DNA from: an uncultured bacterium
GTDB taxonomy: Bacteria > Actinomycetota > Coriobacteriia > Coriobacteriales > Coriobacteriaceae
Assembly (NCBI GenBank): GCA_905215195.1
Contig: CAJMPF010000124.1
Coordinates: 1-5,549, forward strand
Direction: 5' to 3'
Length of the DNA: 5,549 bases
The notes below the pieces were generated by a model. The model worked only from the letters and a program-made list of their open reading frames with translations. It did not search any database and had not been told where the DNA came from. Shown piece by piece: positions 1-5,503 of the stretch. Each line of letters starts with the position of its first letter. Position 1 is the first letter of the stretch. The translations under genes were made by a program, and so were the position numbers.

Positions 1-16
1 GAACCGCATAACAGAT

Positions 17-59
17 AAGGGCGCCCCGCCGGCCACATGGTCCGACGGGGCGCCCTTTT
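17..59 (+). terminator. GC-rich hairpin terminator, possibly bidirectional
   Basis: A perfect 12-bp stem (arms 17-28 and 46-57) encloses a 17-nt loop. The right arm ends in a short T run (56-59), so the hairpin reads best as a Rho-independent terminator on the plus strand for a gene lying left of the window. On the minus strand the stem lies 43 nt past the stop of the HPt gene and is followed only by a weak T-containing stretch, so it may also stop that operon, less efficiently. In reading frame 1 a TAA lies at 16-18, at the base of the stem; it could be the stop codon of the off-window gene, but five codons are too few to call one. Confidence 0.8.
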
Positions 60-100
60 GCCTATACGCGACAGGCGCGCAGCCCAAGGCTCGCAAGCTC

Positions 101-457
101 TTATTCGGCCGCTTCGCGCAGGGCCGACATCGTTGCCGCATATTGCTGCTGCAGCGCATGCATTCCCTCGCGAGCGCCGTCAACGGTATCGGCGCCGCGC
201 AGCGCCTCGGTCACCACGACCGCCGGCTCATACAGGTTATCGAATCCCAGGTTCTGGCTCACGCCCTTGAGCGTGTGCGCTGCCATAAACGCACCTTCGG
301 CGTCTCCCGCCGCCATGGCGGCCTCTAGCTTGTCCATGCTCTCGTCATCCAAAAACTTGAGGGCAAAGCGGGCAAGCATTTCCTCGCCCATCAGCCGAGC
401 GCACGCGTCATCATAATTAGCGCCGATCTTCTCATACGCCTCACGCATGGAAATCAT
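101..457 (-). CDS. Free-standing HPt (histidine phosphotransfer) protein
   Basis: A 118-residue cytoplasmic protein that should relay phosphoryl groups between a kinase or receiver domain and another receiver. The HPt signature is clear: AHTLKGVSQNLGF at residues 60-72, with His61 as the expected phospho-accepting residue and the usual K-G after it. Both flanks look helical, as expected for a four-helix-bundle HPt domain. The protein is little more than the domain itself, with no kinase or membrane segments. The start is supported by a strong AAAGGAG Shine-Dalgarno (467-473) 9 nt upstream; an ATG three codons later is less well spaced. It is the second gene of an operon, 23 bp after the stop of the GGDEF/REC/HD-GYP gene, whose REC domain is the natural partner (inference). 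The kinase feeding it is not in the window. Domain identity is confident; partner assignment is inferred from adjacency. Confidence 0.9.
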   Translation of the reverse strand: MISMREAYEKIGANYDDACARLMGEEMLARFALKFLDDESMDKLEAAMAAGDAEGAFMAAHTLKGVSQNLGFDNLYEPAVVVTEALRGADTVDGAREGMHALQQQYAATMSALREAAE

Positions 458-466
458 GGATTAAAA

Positions 467-473
467 CTCCTTT
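467..473 (-). promoter_or_regulatory. Shine-Dalgarno of the HPt gene
   Basis: AAAGGAG on the minus strand lies inside the 23-bp gap between the two signalling genes, 9 nt from the ATG at 457. It is much stronger than the site in front of the upstream gene, so the HPt protein may be translated at a higher rate than the HD-GYP protein from the shared transcript (inference). Confidence 0.75.
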
Positions 474-480
474 GGTCAAA

Positions 481-2361
481 CTAAATCGTGGGAAACGCGA
501 CGACGTCGGCGGGGCGTGCCAACGTCTCGGCAATACGGTCTTGCACCTCGAGCAGGCAGTCGAGCAACAGCGGGTTAAAGGTGCCACACTTACCGTCCAG
601 GATCATCTGGATCGCCTCCTTGTGCGGGATAGCGTCCTTGTACACGCGCACGCTCGTCAGCGCATCGTACACGTCAGCCACCGAAACCACCTGTGCGGCG
701 ATGGGAATCTGGTTGCCCTTAAGGCCATCGGGATAGCCCTTGCCGTCCCAGCGCTCGTGATGCCAACGCGCAATCTGGTACGCATATTCCATAAGCGCAT
801 TGCCGACGTGATGGCGGCCCAGCTCAAGCAACGTGTCGGCACCGATCGTGGTATGCGTCTTCATAATCTCGAACTCCTCGGGCGTAAGGCGCCCGGGTTT
901 GTTGAGGATCGCATCGTCAATCGCCATCTTGCCGATATCGTGCAGCGCCGAAGCCAGGGCAATCGTGGAGCGCTCCTCATTGTCGAGGGAGATCGTGTCG
1001 CTACGCTGGACCAGACAGTCAAGCAGCAGCTCGGTCAGTTTTTCGATATTCGTAACGTGCCTGCCGCTCTCGCCGTTGCGAAGCTCCATGACGCCGGCCA
1101 TGATGTCGATGAGCATGCAACTGTTCTTGACGCGCTCGTTGTACTGCTGGGACAGCAGGCTCGTCAGGCGGCGCTGTTTGGCGTATAGGCGGATGGTGTT
1201 GCTTACACGGCGGCGCACGACACGGGAGTCAAACGGGCGGTTGATATAGTCCGAGGCGCCTAGCTCGTACGCGCGCAGAACCATATCATCGGAATCTTCG
1301 CTCGAAATCATGATGAAAGGCAGATTGTCGATACCCGATCGGCGCGACAGGTCGGCCAGCACCTCAAAGCCGCTTATGCCCGGCATGACAATATCCAGCA
1401 GCACGAGCGACAACTCATCGCCATAGCGGTCGACCATGTCGAGCGCCGTATGACCGTTGGCGGCCTCGAGGATGCAATACTCGTCCTTGAGCATCTCGTT
1501 GAGAATGGCTCGGTTCATCTCGGAGTCATCGACAATAAGCACCAAAGGCTTTTCGCTTTGGAAGGCTTCGATGGAATCGGCATCGGTCACGACCGTACCG
1601 GCTTTTGCCTTAGCGCGGCTCAATAACTGGACAGCGCGGCCAACGCCCTCATCGACCGTCTCGCCATGAATACGAACGCCACCAACACATGCCGTCAGGC
1701 TCACGTACTCATGGCCCGGAACAATCGTGGCATGAACGGCATCGGACACCTGATGCAGGCGACGGGTGAAGTCATCGGAAGGAATATTGGGCATGACGAC
1801 CACAAACTTGTCGCAGCCATAGCGTACGAGCTCGTCAGTCGAACGAATTCCGCTGCGTATGGCTGTCGCCACAGCACCGAGCGCAAGGTCGCCGGCATGA
1901 CGGCCACACGTATCGTTGAAGACCTTAAAATCATCAAGGTCGATCACCGCCACGCCAGCCTTCATGCGAGCGCTACGGAGCTTTTCTTCGTAATATCGGC
2001 GATTGCGCACGCTCGTCAGCACATCGGTGTAGACAAGGTCCTCTTCTGCAGCCTCCCGCTCATCAATCGGACGCACCATCAGCAAGACGCGAGGCTCGCC
2101 CTCGACCTTTAGAGGGCGTAGGCGAGCGCGGTACTCAACACCATCGTTGAGCAGTTGCTCCGACACCTCATCGGAGTCTGCCAAAGCCTCAAGACTCGAC
2201 TGACGCAGACAAGGGCAGCGATCGCCGGCGAGCAGGCAGTTAGGCTCGCTCTTAATCTGATCGGCCGACAGCAAACGTACCACGGGGTAGGTCTTCGCGA
2301 CGCGGGCGACCTCAGCGGCAGCCTCCTCGTCGGTTAGATTGACCTCGTGATTATTGAGCAT
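481..2361 (-). CDS. GGDEF(degenerate)-REC-HD-GYP c-di-GMP phosphodiesterase response regulator
   Basis: A 626-residue soluble multidomain regulator predicted to hydrolyse cyclic di-GMP under phosphorelay control. Residues 1-105 form a small PAS-like sensor with C42, C49 and C51. Residues about 108-265 are a GGDEF fold (DVLT at 113-116, DLDDF at 141-145), but the signature is G182-C-D-K-F186 instead of GGDEF, so cyclase activity is unlikely. An RxxD I-site (R173, D176) is kept at the correct 5-residue spacing. Residues 272-395 are a receiver with acidic pair D278/D279 and phospho-acceptor D323 (LLDIVMPG); the usual Lys before Pro-Phe is Arg375. Residues 415-615 are an HD-GYP domain with H435, HD at 474-475, H503, HH at 534-535, GYP at 542-544 and D563, all consistent with an active metal site. 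It is the first gene of an operon with the HPt gene. The ATG has a modest AAAGGG site 6 nt upstream. Catalytic activity is inferred from motifs. Confidence 0.93.
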   Translation of the reverse strand: MLNNHEVNLTDEEAAAEVARVAKTYPVVRLLSADQIKSEPNCLLAGDRCPCLRQSSLEALADSDEVSEQLLNDGVEYRARLRPLKVEGEPRVLLMVRPIDEREAAEEDLVYTDVLTSVRNRRYYEEKLRSARMKAGVAVIDLDDFKVFNDTCGRHAGDLALGAVATAIRSGIRSTDELVRYGCDKFVVVMPNIPSDDFTRRLHQVSDAVHATIVPGHEYVSLTACVGGVRIHGETVDEGVGRAVQLLSRAKAKAGTVVTDADSIEAFQSEKPLVLIVDDSEMNRAILNEMLKDEYCILEAANGHTALDMVDRYGDELSLVLLDIVMPGISGFEVLADLSRRSGIDNLPFIMISSEDSDDMVLRAYELGASDYINRPFDSRVVRRRVSNTIRLYAKQRRLTSLLSQQYNERVKNSCMLIDIMAGVMELRNGESGRHVTNIEKLTELLLDCLVQRSDTISLDNEERSTIALASALHDIGKMAIDDAILNKPGRLTPEEFEIMKTHTTIGADTLLELGRHHVGNALMEYAYQIARWHHERWDGKGYPDGLKGNQIPIAAQVVSVADVYDALTSVRVYKDAIPHKEAIQMILDGKCGTFNPLLLDCLLEVQDRIAETLARPADVVAFPTI

Positions 2362-2367
2362 ATGGGG

Positions 2368-2373
2368 CCCTTT
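2368..2373 (-). promoter_or_regulatory. Weak Shine-Dalgarno of the HD-GYP gene
   Basis: AAAGGG on the minus strand lies 6 nt before the ATG at 2361. It supports that start, but it is a weaker match than the site of the downstream HPt gene. Confidence 0.5.
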
Positions 2374-2380
2374 CTATCGT

Positions 2381-2401
2381 TATGCACGGCAACGGTGCAT
2401 A
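2381..2401 (-). repeat. 7-bp inverted repeat in the leader of the HD-GYP operon
   Basis: TATGCAC (2381-2387) and GTGCATA (2395-2401) are perfect inverted arms around a 7-nt loop. The repeat lies between the predicted transcription start (about 2441) and the ribosome binding site (2368-2373), so it could form an RNA hairpin just upstream of the ribosome site or be a protein-binding palindrome. It has no T run and is too small for a known c-di-GMP riboswitch. Confidence 0.5.
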
Positions 2402-2447
2402 TCAATTGGTACAAGGGTAACATCTAACAGCTGAAGGCAAACGCGCG

Positions 2448-2476
2448 ATTATCGTTACATTTTTATGACCTGGCAA
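2448..2476 (-). promoter_or_regulatory. Sigma70-type promoter of the HD-GYP/HPt operon
   Basis: On the minus strand, TTGCCA (2471-2476) and GATAAT (2448-2453) are separated by exactly 17 nt. Each differs from the housekeeping consensus at one position. The predicted start near 2441 gives a leader of about 80 nt before the ATG at 2361. This fits an operon transcribed independently of the hydrolase gene, which ends at 2573. Confidence 0.7.
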
Positions 2477-2565
2477 ACGGTGGTAATGGAGCCGCGGGCG
2501 CGTGGTTATGGGCGCATTCGTTAACAATGACGAAACGCTAACAGTCCCCCTCCCCGCAGGTCATC

Positions 2566-2581
2566 GAGCGTTCTAACGCTC
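2566..2581 (-). repeat. Palindrome over the hydrolase stop codon
   Basis: GAGCGTT (2566-2572) and AACGCTC (2575-2581) are perfect inverted arms with a 2-nt centre, overlapping the TAG stop at 2573-2575. There is no T run after it, so it is not a standard terminator. No convincing Rho-independent terminator was seen for the hydrolase gene. Confidence 0.35.
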
Positions 2582-3370
2582 CAAGACATCGCGAACGGCA
2601 TTTGCCGCCGTAACGGGGCGATCGCGCAGACCGTTATGCACGCCCGGAATCGTCACAAGGGGGCAATCGAGATATTCGGCAGCCACCCTCGTGCCCGCCT
2701 CGCGGGGCGTGCCAACCGAGAGCTCGCCCAAGAACACGGCCGACACCGCCTTTGACGCGCGGGCGCGCTCCCAGTCGGGAGCATATGTCATATTTGTTCC
2801 GTATTCATTGGCCATAAAGCAACGACCATTGCGCAGGGCATGTTTGACTTCCGCTTCGGTCGTCCCAGGAGCCTCGGGGTCCAAGTCGCCGAGGGCTCCC
2901 AAGAAAAGCCGGAGCGCCCTTGAAACCTTTCCCGCCGCAATCATATCGAGCAAAACCGGAGCTGCGCCCATACCGACGCCTTTGGCCGACACAGCCGGCT
3001 CATGCAGAATCGCACGGGCGACGAGATGGGGTTCGGTGCGAAGAAGCTCCAGCGCAACCAACGTACCGGCACTATGCGCAAGCACATTTGCCGGAGCGCC
3101 AACGTGTTCGATCACGGCTTGCAGGTCGGCGGCCTGAGCGGCAAGATCATAGCTGCCGTCTGCCGCATCGCTGCTGCCACCGCAGCCGCGGCGGTCGTAG
3201 GCAATTACGCGGTAGTTGCGGCTGAGCTCACAAGCGATACCGTCAAAAAATGTGCCGTCGACACAAGCGCCGTGTACGCACACCAAGGCAGGAGTATCAG
3301 GCGACACATCCGGGCCGGCATATTCGCGACAGGCAATCGTGGTGCCCGCATTCTCGACCGTAAAATCCAT
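2573..3370 (-). CDS. Alpha/beta hydrolase (putative esterase-like family)
   Basis: A 265-residue cytoplasmic alpha/beta-hydrolase of usual family length, with no signal peptide or membrane segment. The fold markers occur in order: the oxyanion-region VHG at 32-34, the AYDRRGCGGS strand-turn at 57-66, the nucleophile elbow A98-H-S100-A-G102, and a C-terminal catalytic-type His245 (GVHNGL). E216 after the preceding strand is the likely acid (inference). The elbow departs from G-x-S-x-G by having Ala first, a change seen in some active hydrolases. Residues about 125-205 would be the variable cap that sets substrate preference, so the substrate cannot be read from sequence. In-frame TGA codons just upstream make the ATG at 3370 the first possible ATG; a GGGGG stretch 6 nt before it may act as the ribosome site. 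It is divergent from the radical SAM gene and separated by 211 bp and a promoter from the downstream signalling operon, so it is probably monocistronic. Confidence 0.9.
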   Translation of the reverse strand: MDFTVENAGTTIACREYAGPDVSPDTPALVCVHGACVDGTFFDGIACELSRNYRVIAYDRRGCGGSSDAADGSYDLAAQAADLQAVIEHVGAPANVLAHSAGTLVALELLRTEPHLVARAILHEPAVSAKGVGMGAAPVLLDMIAAGKVSRALRLFLGALGDLDPEAPGTTEAEVKHALRNGRCFMANEYGTNMTYAPDWERARASKAVSAVFLGELSVGTPREAGTRVAAEYLDCPLVTIPGVHNGLRDRPVTAANAVRDVLER

Positions 3371-3522
3371 GTTGTGCCCCCATCATCAATGCTCATCCAG
3401 TTGCACGTCGGTGCGGTTGGATGGACCCGCATTGCCTTACGCCTTGTTAACAGATTAACTGTACCCGACCCGAGGCTTTTCATGGCACGGCATAATGAGC
3501 GACGTGAAAAAACGAAACTTGT

Positions 3523-3547
3523 AAAGCAAGGGCCCGCACCTTGCTTT
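3523..3547 (+). repeat. 9-bp perfect inverted repeat upstream of the radical SAM gene
   Basis: AAAGCAAGG (3523-3531) and CCTTGCTTT (3539-3547) flank a 7-nt spacer. The repeat ends 11 nt before a candidate -10 element, so it covers the place where a -35 would lie. This is the geometry of an operator or activator site. It could instead form a short hairpin in a longer transcript. No regulator gene of this kind is in the window. Confidence 0.55.
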
Positions 3548-3555
3548 GGAGCCGA

Positions 3556-3564
3556 TGCTATGCT
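3556..3564 (+). promoter_or_regulatory. Candidate extended -10 promoter of the radical SAM gene
   Basis: TGCTATGCT contains an extended TG motif one base before TATGCT, which matches the -10 consensus at four of six positions. No good -35 is found at 16-18 nt; that position is occupied by the inverted repeat at 3523-3547. A start near 3571 would give a leader of about 25 nt before the ATG at 3596. Confidence 0.4.
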
Positions 3565-3581
3565 TAGGCACAATTGTCTTG

Positions 3582-3586
3582 AGGAG
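3582..3586 (+). promoter_or_regulatory. Shine-Dalgarno that decides the radical SAM start
   Basis: AGGAG lies 9 nt before the ATG at 3596 but only 3 nt before the in-frame ATG at 3590. The spacing favours 3596, and the two starts differ by only two residues. Confidence 0.65.
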
Positions 3587-3595
3587 CATATGCCT

Positions 3596-4372
3596 ATGTC
3601 TACGTTTTTGAATGCCAGCCCCATCTTTGGGCCCGTTCGCAGCCGTCGCCTTGGTCTCTCGCTCGGCGTCAACATGATGCCGGCCAGCGGCAAAATCTGC
3701 ACGTTCGACTGCATTTACTGCGAAAACGGCCTCAACGCCGAGCGCCCCTGTCATGAGCCGTACAACACAGCTGCCGTGGTACTCGACGCGCTCGAGGCAA
3801 AGCTGCGCGAGATGGCAGCCGAGGGCGAGCTCCCCGATGTGATCACCTTCGCAGGCAACGGCGAGCCCACTGCCGCACCGGAGTTTCCGCAGGCCATCGC
3901 CGGCGCCGTCGCGTTGCGCGACGAGCTTGCCCCAAACTCCAAGATCGCCGTGCTCTCCAACGGCACGCGCGCCGACCGCCCCCAGGTGCACGACGCGCTC
4001 ATGATGGTCGACGACAACATCCTCAAGCTCGATACCGTCGACCCGACGTTTATCCAGCTGCTCGACCAGCCTGTTGGCCCCTACGACGTCGAGCACCAGA
4101 TCAAGACGTTCGCAAGCTTTGACGGTCACGTTATTATCCAGACGATCTTTTTGACCGGCGAGTATCAGGGCAAGCTCATCGATAACACCGGCGAGGAGTA
4201 CGTTGCCCCCTGGCTCGCGGCACTCGAGCGCATTCGTCCGCAGGAGGCGACCATCTACACGGTGGCGCGCGAGACACCGATCGCCGGCCTTGCCAAAGCA
4301 GCGCCCGACGTCCTCGACGCCATTGCCGCGCGCGTCCAAGCCCTCGGCATTCCCTGCCAGGTGAGCTACTAA
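3596..4372 (+). CDS. Radical SAM protein, COG0731-like (wyosine-synthetase-type family)
   Basis: A 258-residue cytoplasmic iron-sulfur enzyme. C35-x3-C39-x2-C42 (KICTFDCIYC at 33-42) is the canonical radical SAM cluster motif, and F85-A-G-N-G-E-P-T92 is the SAM-binding glycine/GEP motif. The N-terminal FGPVRSRRLGLSLGVN (11-26) is typical of the family labelled Fe-S oxidoreductase/COG0731, related to archaeal TYW1. The bacterial members have no settled function; wybutosine is not expected in bacteria, so that label should not be read literally. No SPASM or other extra cluster domain is present, and the protein stops soon after the core. An upstream in-frame ATG at 3482 would add 38 residues, but these bear no resemblance to the family N-terminus and include the region of the inverted repeat and candidate promoter, so I reject it. 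It is divergent from the hydrolase and followed by a long hairpin before map, so it is probably a single-gene unit. Confidence 0.9.
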   Translation: MSTFLNASPIFGPVRSRRLGLSLGVNMMPASGKICTFDCIYCENGLNAERPCHEPYNTAAVVLDALEAKLREMAAEGELPDVITFAGNGEPTAAPEFPQAIAGAVALRDELAPNSKIAVLSNGTRADRPQVHDALMMVDDNILKLDTVDPTFIQLLDQPVGPYDVEHQIKTFASFDGHVIIQTIFLTGEYQGKLIDNTGEEYVAPWLAALERIRPQEATIYTVARETPIAGLAKAAPDVLDAIAARVQALGIPCQVSY

Positions 4373-4413
4373 CAAAACCACGCAGCAGCTAGTGCCCACC
4401 ACCCCGCTCCATC

Positions 4414-4483
4414 AGTTGCGGTGATATAGTTCCTGTTTATGCTGTTAAACCGCTTAAATCGGAACTATATCACCGCAACTTTT
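4414..4483 (+). repeat. Long palindrome with 20-bp perfect arms; terminator-like
   Basis: The arms at 4414-4433 and 4461-4480 are perfect reverse complements over 20 bp. The 27-nt centre is itself partly self-complementary (4436-4439 with 4455-4458, 4441-4442 with 4452-4453, 4444-4445 with 4449-4450), so the whole 67 nt can fold as one long hairpin. It starts 41 nt after the radical SAM stop, and the right arm runs into TTTT (4480-4483), so it may terminate that gene. The short T run and the AT-containing lower stem are unlike the GC-rich terminators elsewhere in the window, so a REP-like or miniature dispersed element is an equally good reading. Confidence 0.75.
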
Positions 4484-4501
4484 ATGGACGCGTGAGTGGG
4501 C

Positions 4502-4507
4502 TATACT
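4502..4507 (+). promoter_or_regulatory. -10 element of the map promoter
   Basis: TATACT matches the -10 consensus at five of six positions. The expected -35 zone (about 4479-4484) is a poor match and overlaps the last bases and T run of the palindrome. A start near 4514 gives a short leader of about 19 nt, including the ribosome binding site. Confidence 0.5.
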
Positions 4508-4518
4508 AGCTGCGGATG

Positions 4519-4524
4519 AAAGGA
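4519..4524 (+). promoter_or_regulatory. Shine-Dalgarno of map
   Basis: AAAGGA lies 8 nt before the ATG at 4533 and supports the start that includes the SEC-C motif at the N-terminus. Confidence 0.7.
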
Positions 4525-4532
4525 AGTTAGCC

Positions 4533-5420
4533 ATGTTTGACAAAGGACCCGTGCCCGGCCGCAACGACGCTTGCTGGTGCGGCAGCGGCAAAAAATATAA
4601 GAAATGTCACAGCGCCTTCGACGAACGCCTCGAGCGCCTGTGGGAGGAGGGCTGGGAGGTTCTGCCCCGTACGCTCTACAAGACGCCCGCCGATATCGAG
4701 GGCATCAAGCGCTCCGCCGCCATCAACGTGGGCGTGCTCGACTACGTAGGCGAGCACATCGCCGCGGGCATGACCACCAACCAGATCGACCAGATGATCT
4801 ACGACTACACCGTCGAGCACGGTGGCACGCCGGCCGACCTCAACTACGAGGGCTATCCCAAGAGCGTGTGCACCTCGATCAACGACGTGGTCTGCCACGG
4901 CATTCCCTGCGATACAGACGTACTGCACGAGGGCGACATCATCAACGTGGACTGCTCCACGATCCTGGACGGTTACTTTAGTGATTCGAGCCGCATGTTC
5001 TGTATCGGCGAGGTCTCGGCCGAGCGCCAGCGCCTGGTCGACGTCACCCGCGCCAGCGTGGAGGCGGGCCTGGCAGCCGTCAAGCCATGGCTGCCGTTGT
5101 CCGTGATGGCCGAAGCCGTGCAAAAGACGGTCGAGGACGCCGGCTTTAGCGTGGTGCGCGAGTACGGCGGACACGGCATCGGTAAGGAGTTCCACGAGGA
5201 CCCGTTTGTGGGCTTTACCACCGAGGCACCCGATGTGGACACCATCATGGCCCCGGGCATGGTCTTTACCATCGAGCCCATGGTCAATGCCGGAGCGCCC
5301 GACATCAAGATTAGCAAGGGTGATGGTTGGTGCGTGCGCACCAAGGACGGTAGCGATTCGGCTCAGTGCGAGGTGCAGCTCGTGGTGACCGAGGACGGTT
5401 ACGAGCTGCTGAGCTGGTAG
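4533..5420 (+). CDS. map: Type I methionine aminopeptidase with N-terminal SEC-C zinc motif
   Basis: A 295-residue cytoplasmic metalloprotease that removes the initiator methionine from nascent proteins. Residues 9-26 are a SEC-C motif (GRNDACWCGSGKKYKKCH) with zinc ligands C14, C16, C25 and H26, as in the C-terminal tail of SecA; it may help dock the enzyme on ribosomes or partner proteins (inference). The pita-bread domain (about 50-293) has all expected metal and catalytic residues: H122 (CHG), D140 (NVD), D151 (SDSSRMF), H214 (GGHGIG), H221, E248 (TIEPM) and E280 (SAQCE). The 11-residue gap between the two aspartates and the 7-residue gap between the histidines match the E. coli enzyme. 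Its length exceeds the roughly 250-264 residues of the plain enzyme because of the added motif and linker. It has its own -10 and Shine-Dalgarno upstream and a strong terminator after it, so it is probably monocistronic. Identity is very secure. Confidence 0.97.
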   Translation: MFDKGPVPGRNDACWCGSGKKYKKCHSAFDERLERLWEEGWEVLPRTLYKTPADIEGIKRSAAINVGVLDYVGEHIAAGMTTNQIDQMIYDYTVEHGGTPADLNYEGYPKSVCTSINDVVCHGIPCDTDVLHEGDIINVDCSTILDGYFSDSSRMFCIGEVSAERQRLVDVTRASVEAGLAAVKPWLPLSVMAEAVQKTVEDAGFSVVREYGGHGIGKEFHEDPFVGFTTEAPDVDTIMAPGMVFTIEPMVNAGAPDIKISKGDGWCVRTKDGSDSAQCEVQLVVTEDGYELLSW

Positions 5421-5429
5421 CCGTGGATG

Positions 5430-5482
5430 CGCCGGGCTTCGCGATGGATATGTTAACCATCGCGAAGCCCGGCGTTTTATTT
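5430..5482 (+). terminator. Rho-independent terminator of map
   Basis: An 18-bp perfect GC-rich stem (5430-5447 with 5457-5474) has a 9-nt loop and is followed by TTTTATTT (5475-5482). It begins 9 nt after the map stop codon. Confidence 0.95.
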
Positions 5483-5497
5483 GAACGTTTCGCCTGA

Positions 5498-5503
5498 TAT
5501 AAC
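5498..5503 (+). promoter_or_regulatory. Possible -10 element for an off-window gene
   Basis: TATAAC matches the -10 consensus at five of six positions. The -35 position at 17 nt falls in the T run of the map terminator and is a poor match. The window ends in GGAGAGGA (5542-5549), which could be the ribosome binding site of a plus-strand gene starting just beyond the edge. Confidence 0.25.

Noticed and set aside
1..18. Possible 3' end of a plus-strand gene (five codons then TAA)
   Set aside because: It is too short to support a coding call, and another frame also has a stop here; mentioned only with the terminator.
472..1188. A 238-codon plus-strand ORF opposite the HD-GYP domain
   Set aside because: It overlaps coding sequence with intact HD-GYP motifs on the other strand and has no family signature.
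2362..2572. A c-di-GMP riboswitch in front of the HD-GYP gene
   Set aside because: The leader after the predicted start is only about 80 nt and shows one 7-bp hairpin, with no recognisable GEMM-type architecture.
3445..3452. TGTTAACA palindrome in the divergent intergenic region, with GTTAAC recurring at 2520 and 5452
   Set aside because: Short AT-rich palindromes of this size are expected by chance, and the copies have no consistent position relative to genes.
3002..3595. A long N-terminal extension of the radical SAM reading frame
   Set aside because: The upstream part is antisense to the hydrolase and then intergenic. The family N-terminus begins right after ATG 3596, which has a well-spaced Shine-Dalgarno. 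The in-frame ATG at 3482 was also considered and judged less likely.
3455..4402. A 315-codon minus-strand ORF opposite the radical SAM gene
   Set aside because: It is antisense to a gene with intact radical SAM motifs, and its composition is typical of a reverse-frame shadow.
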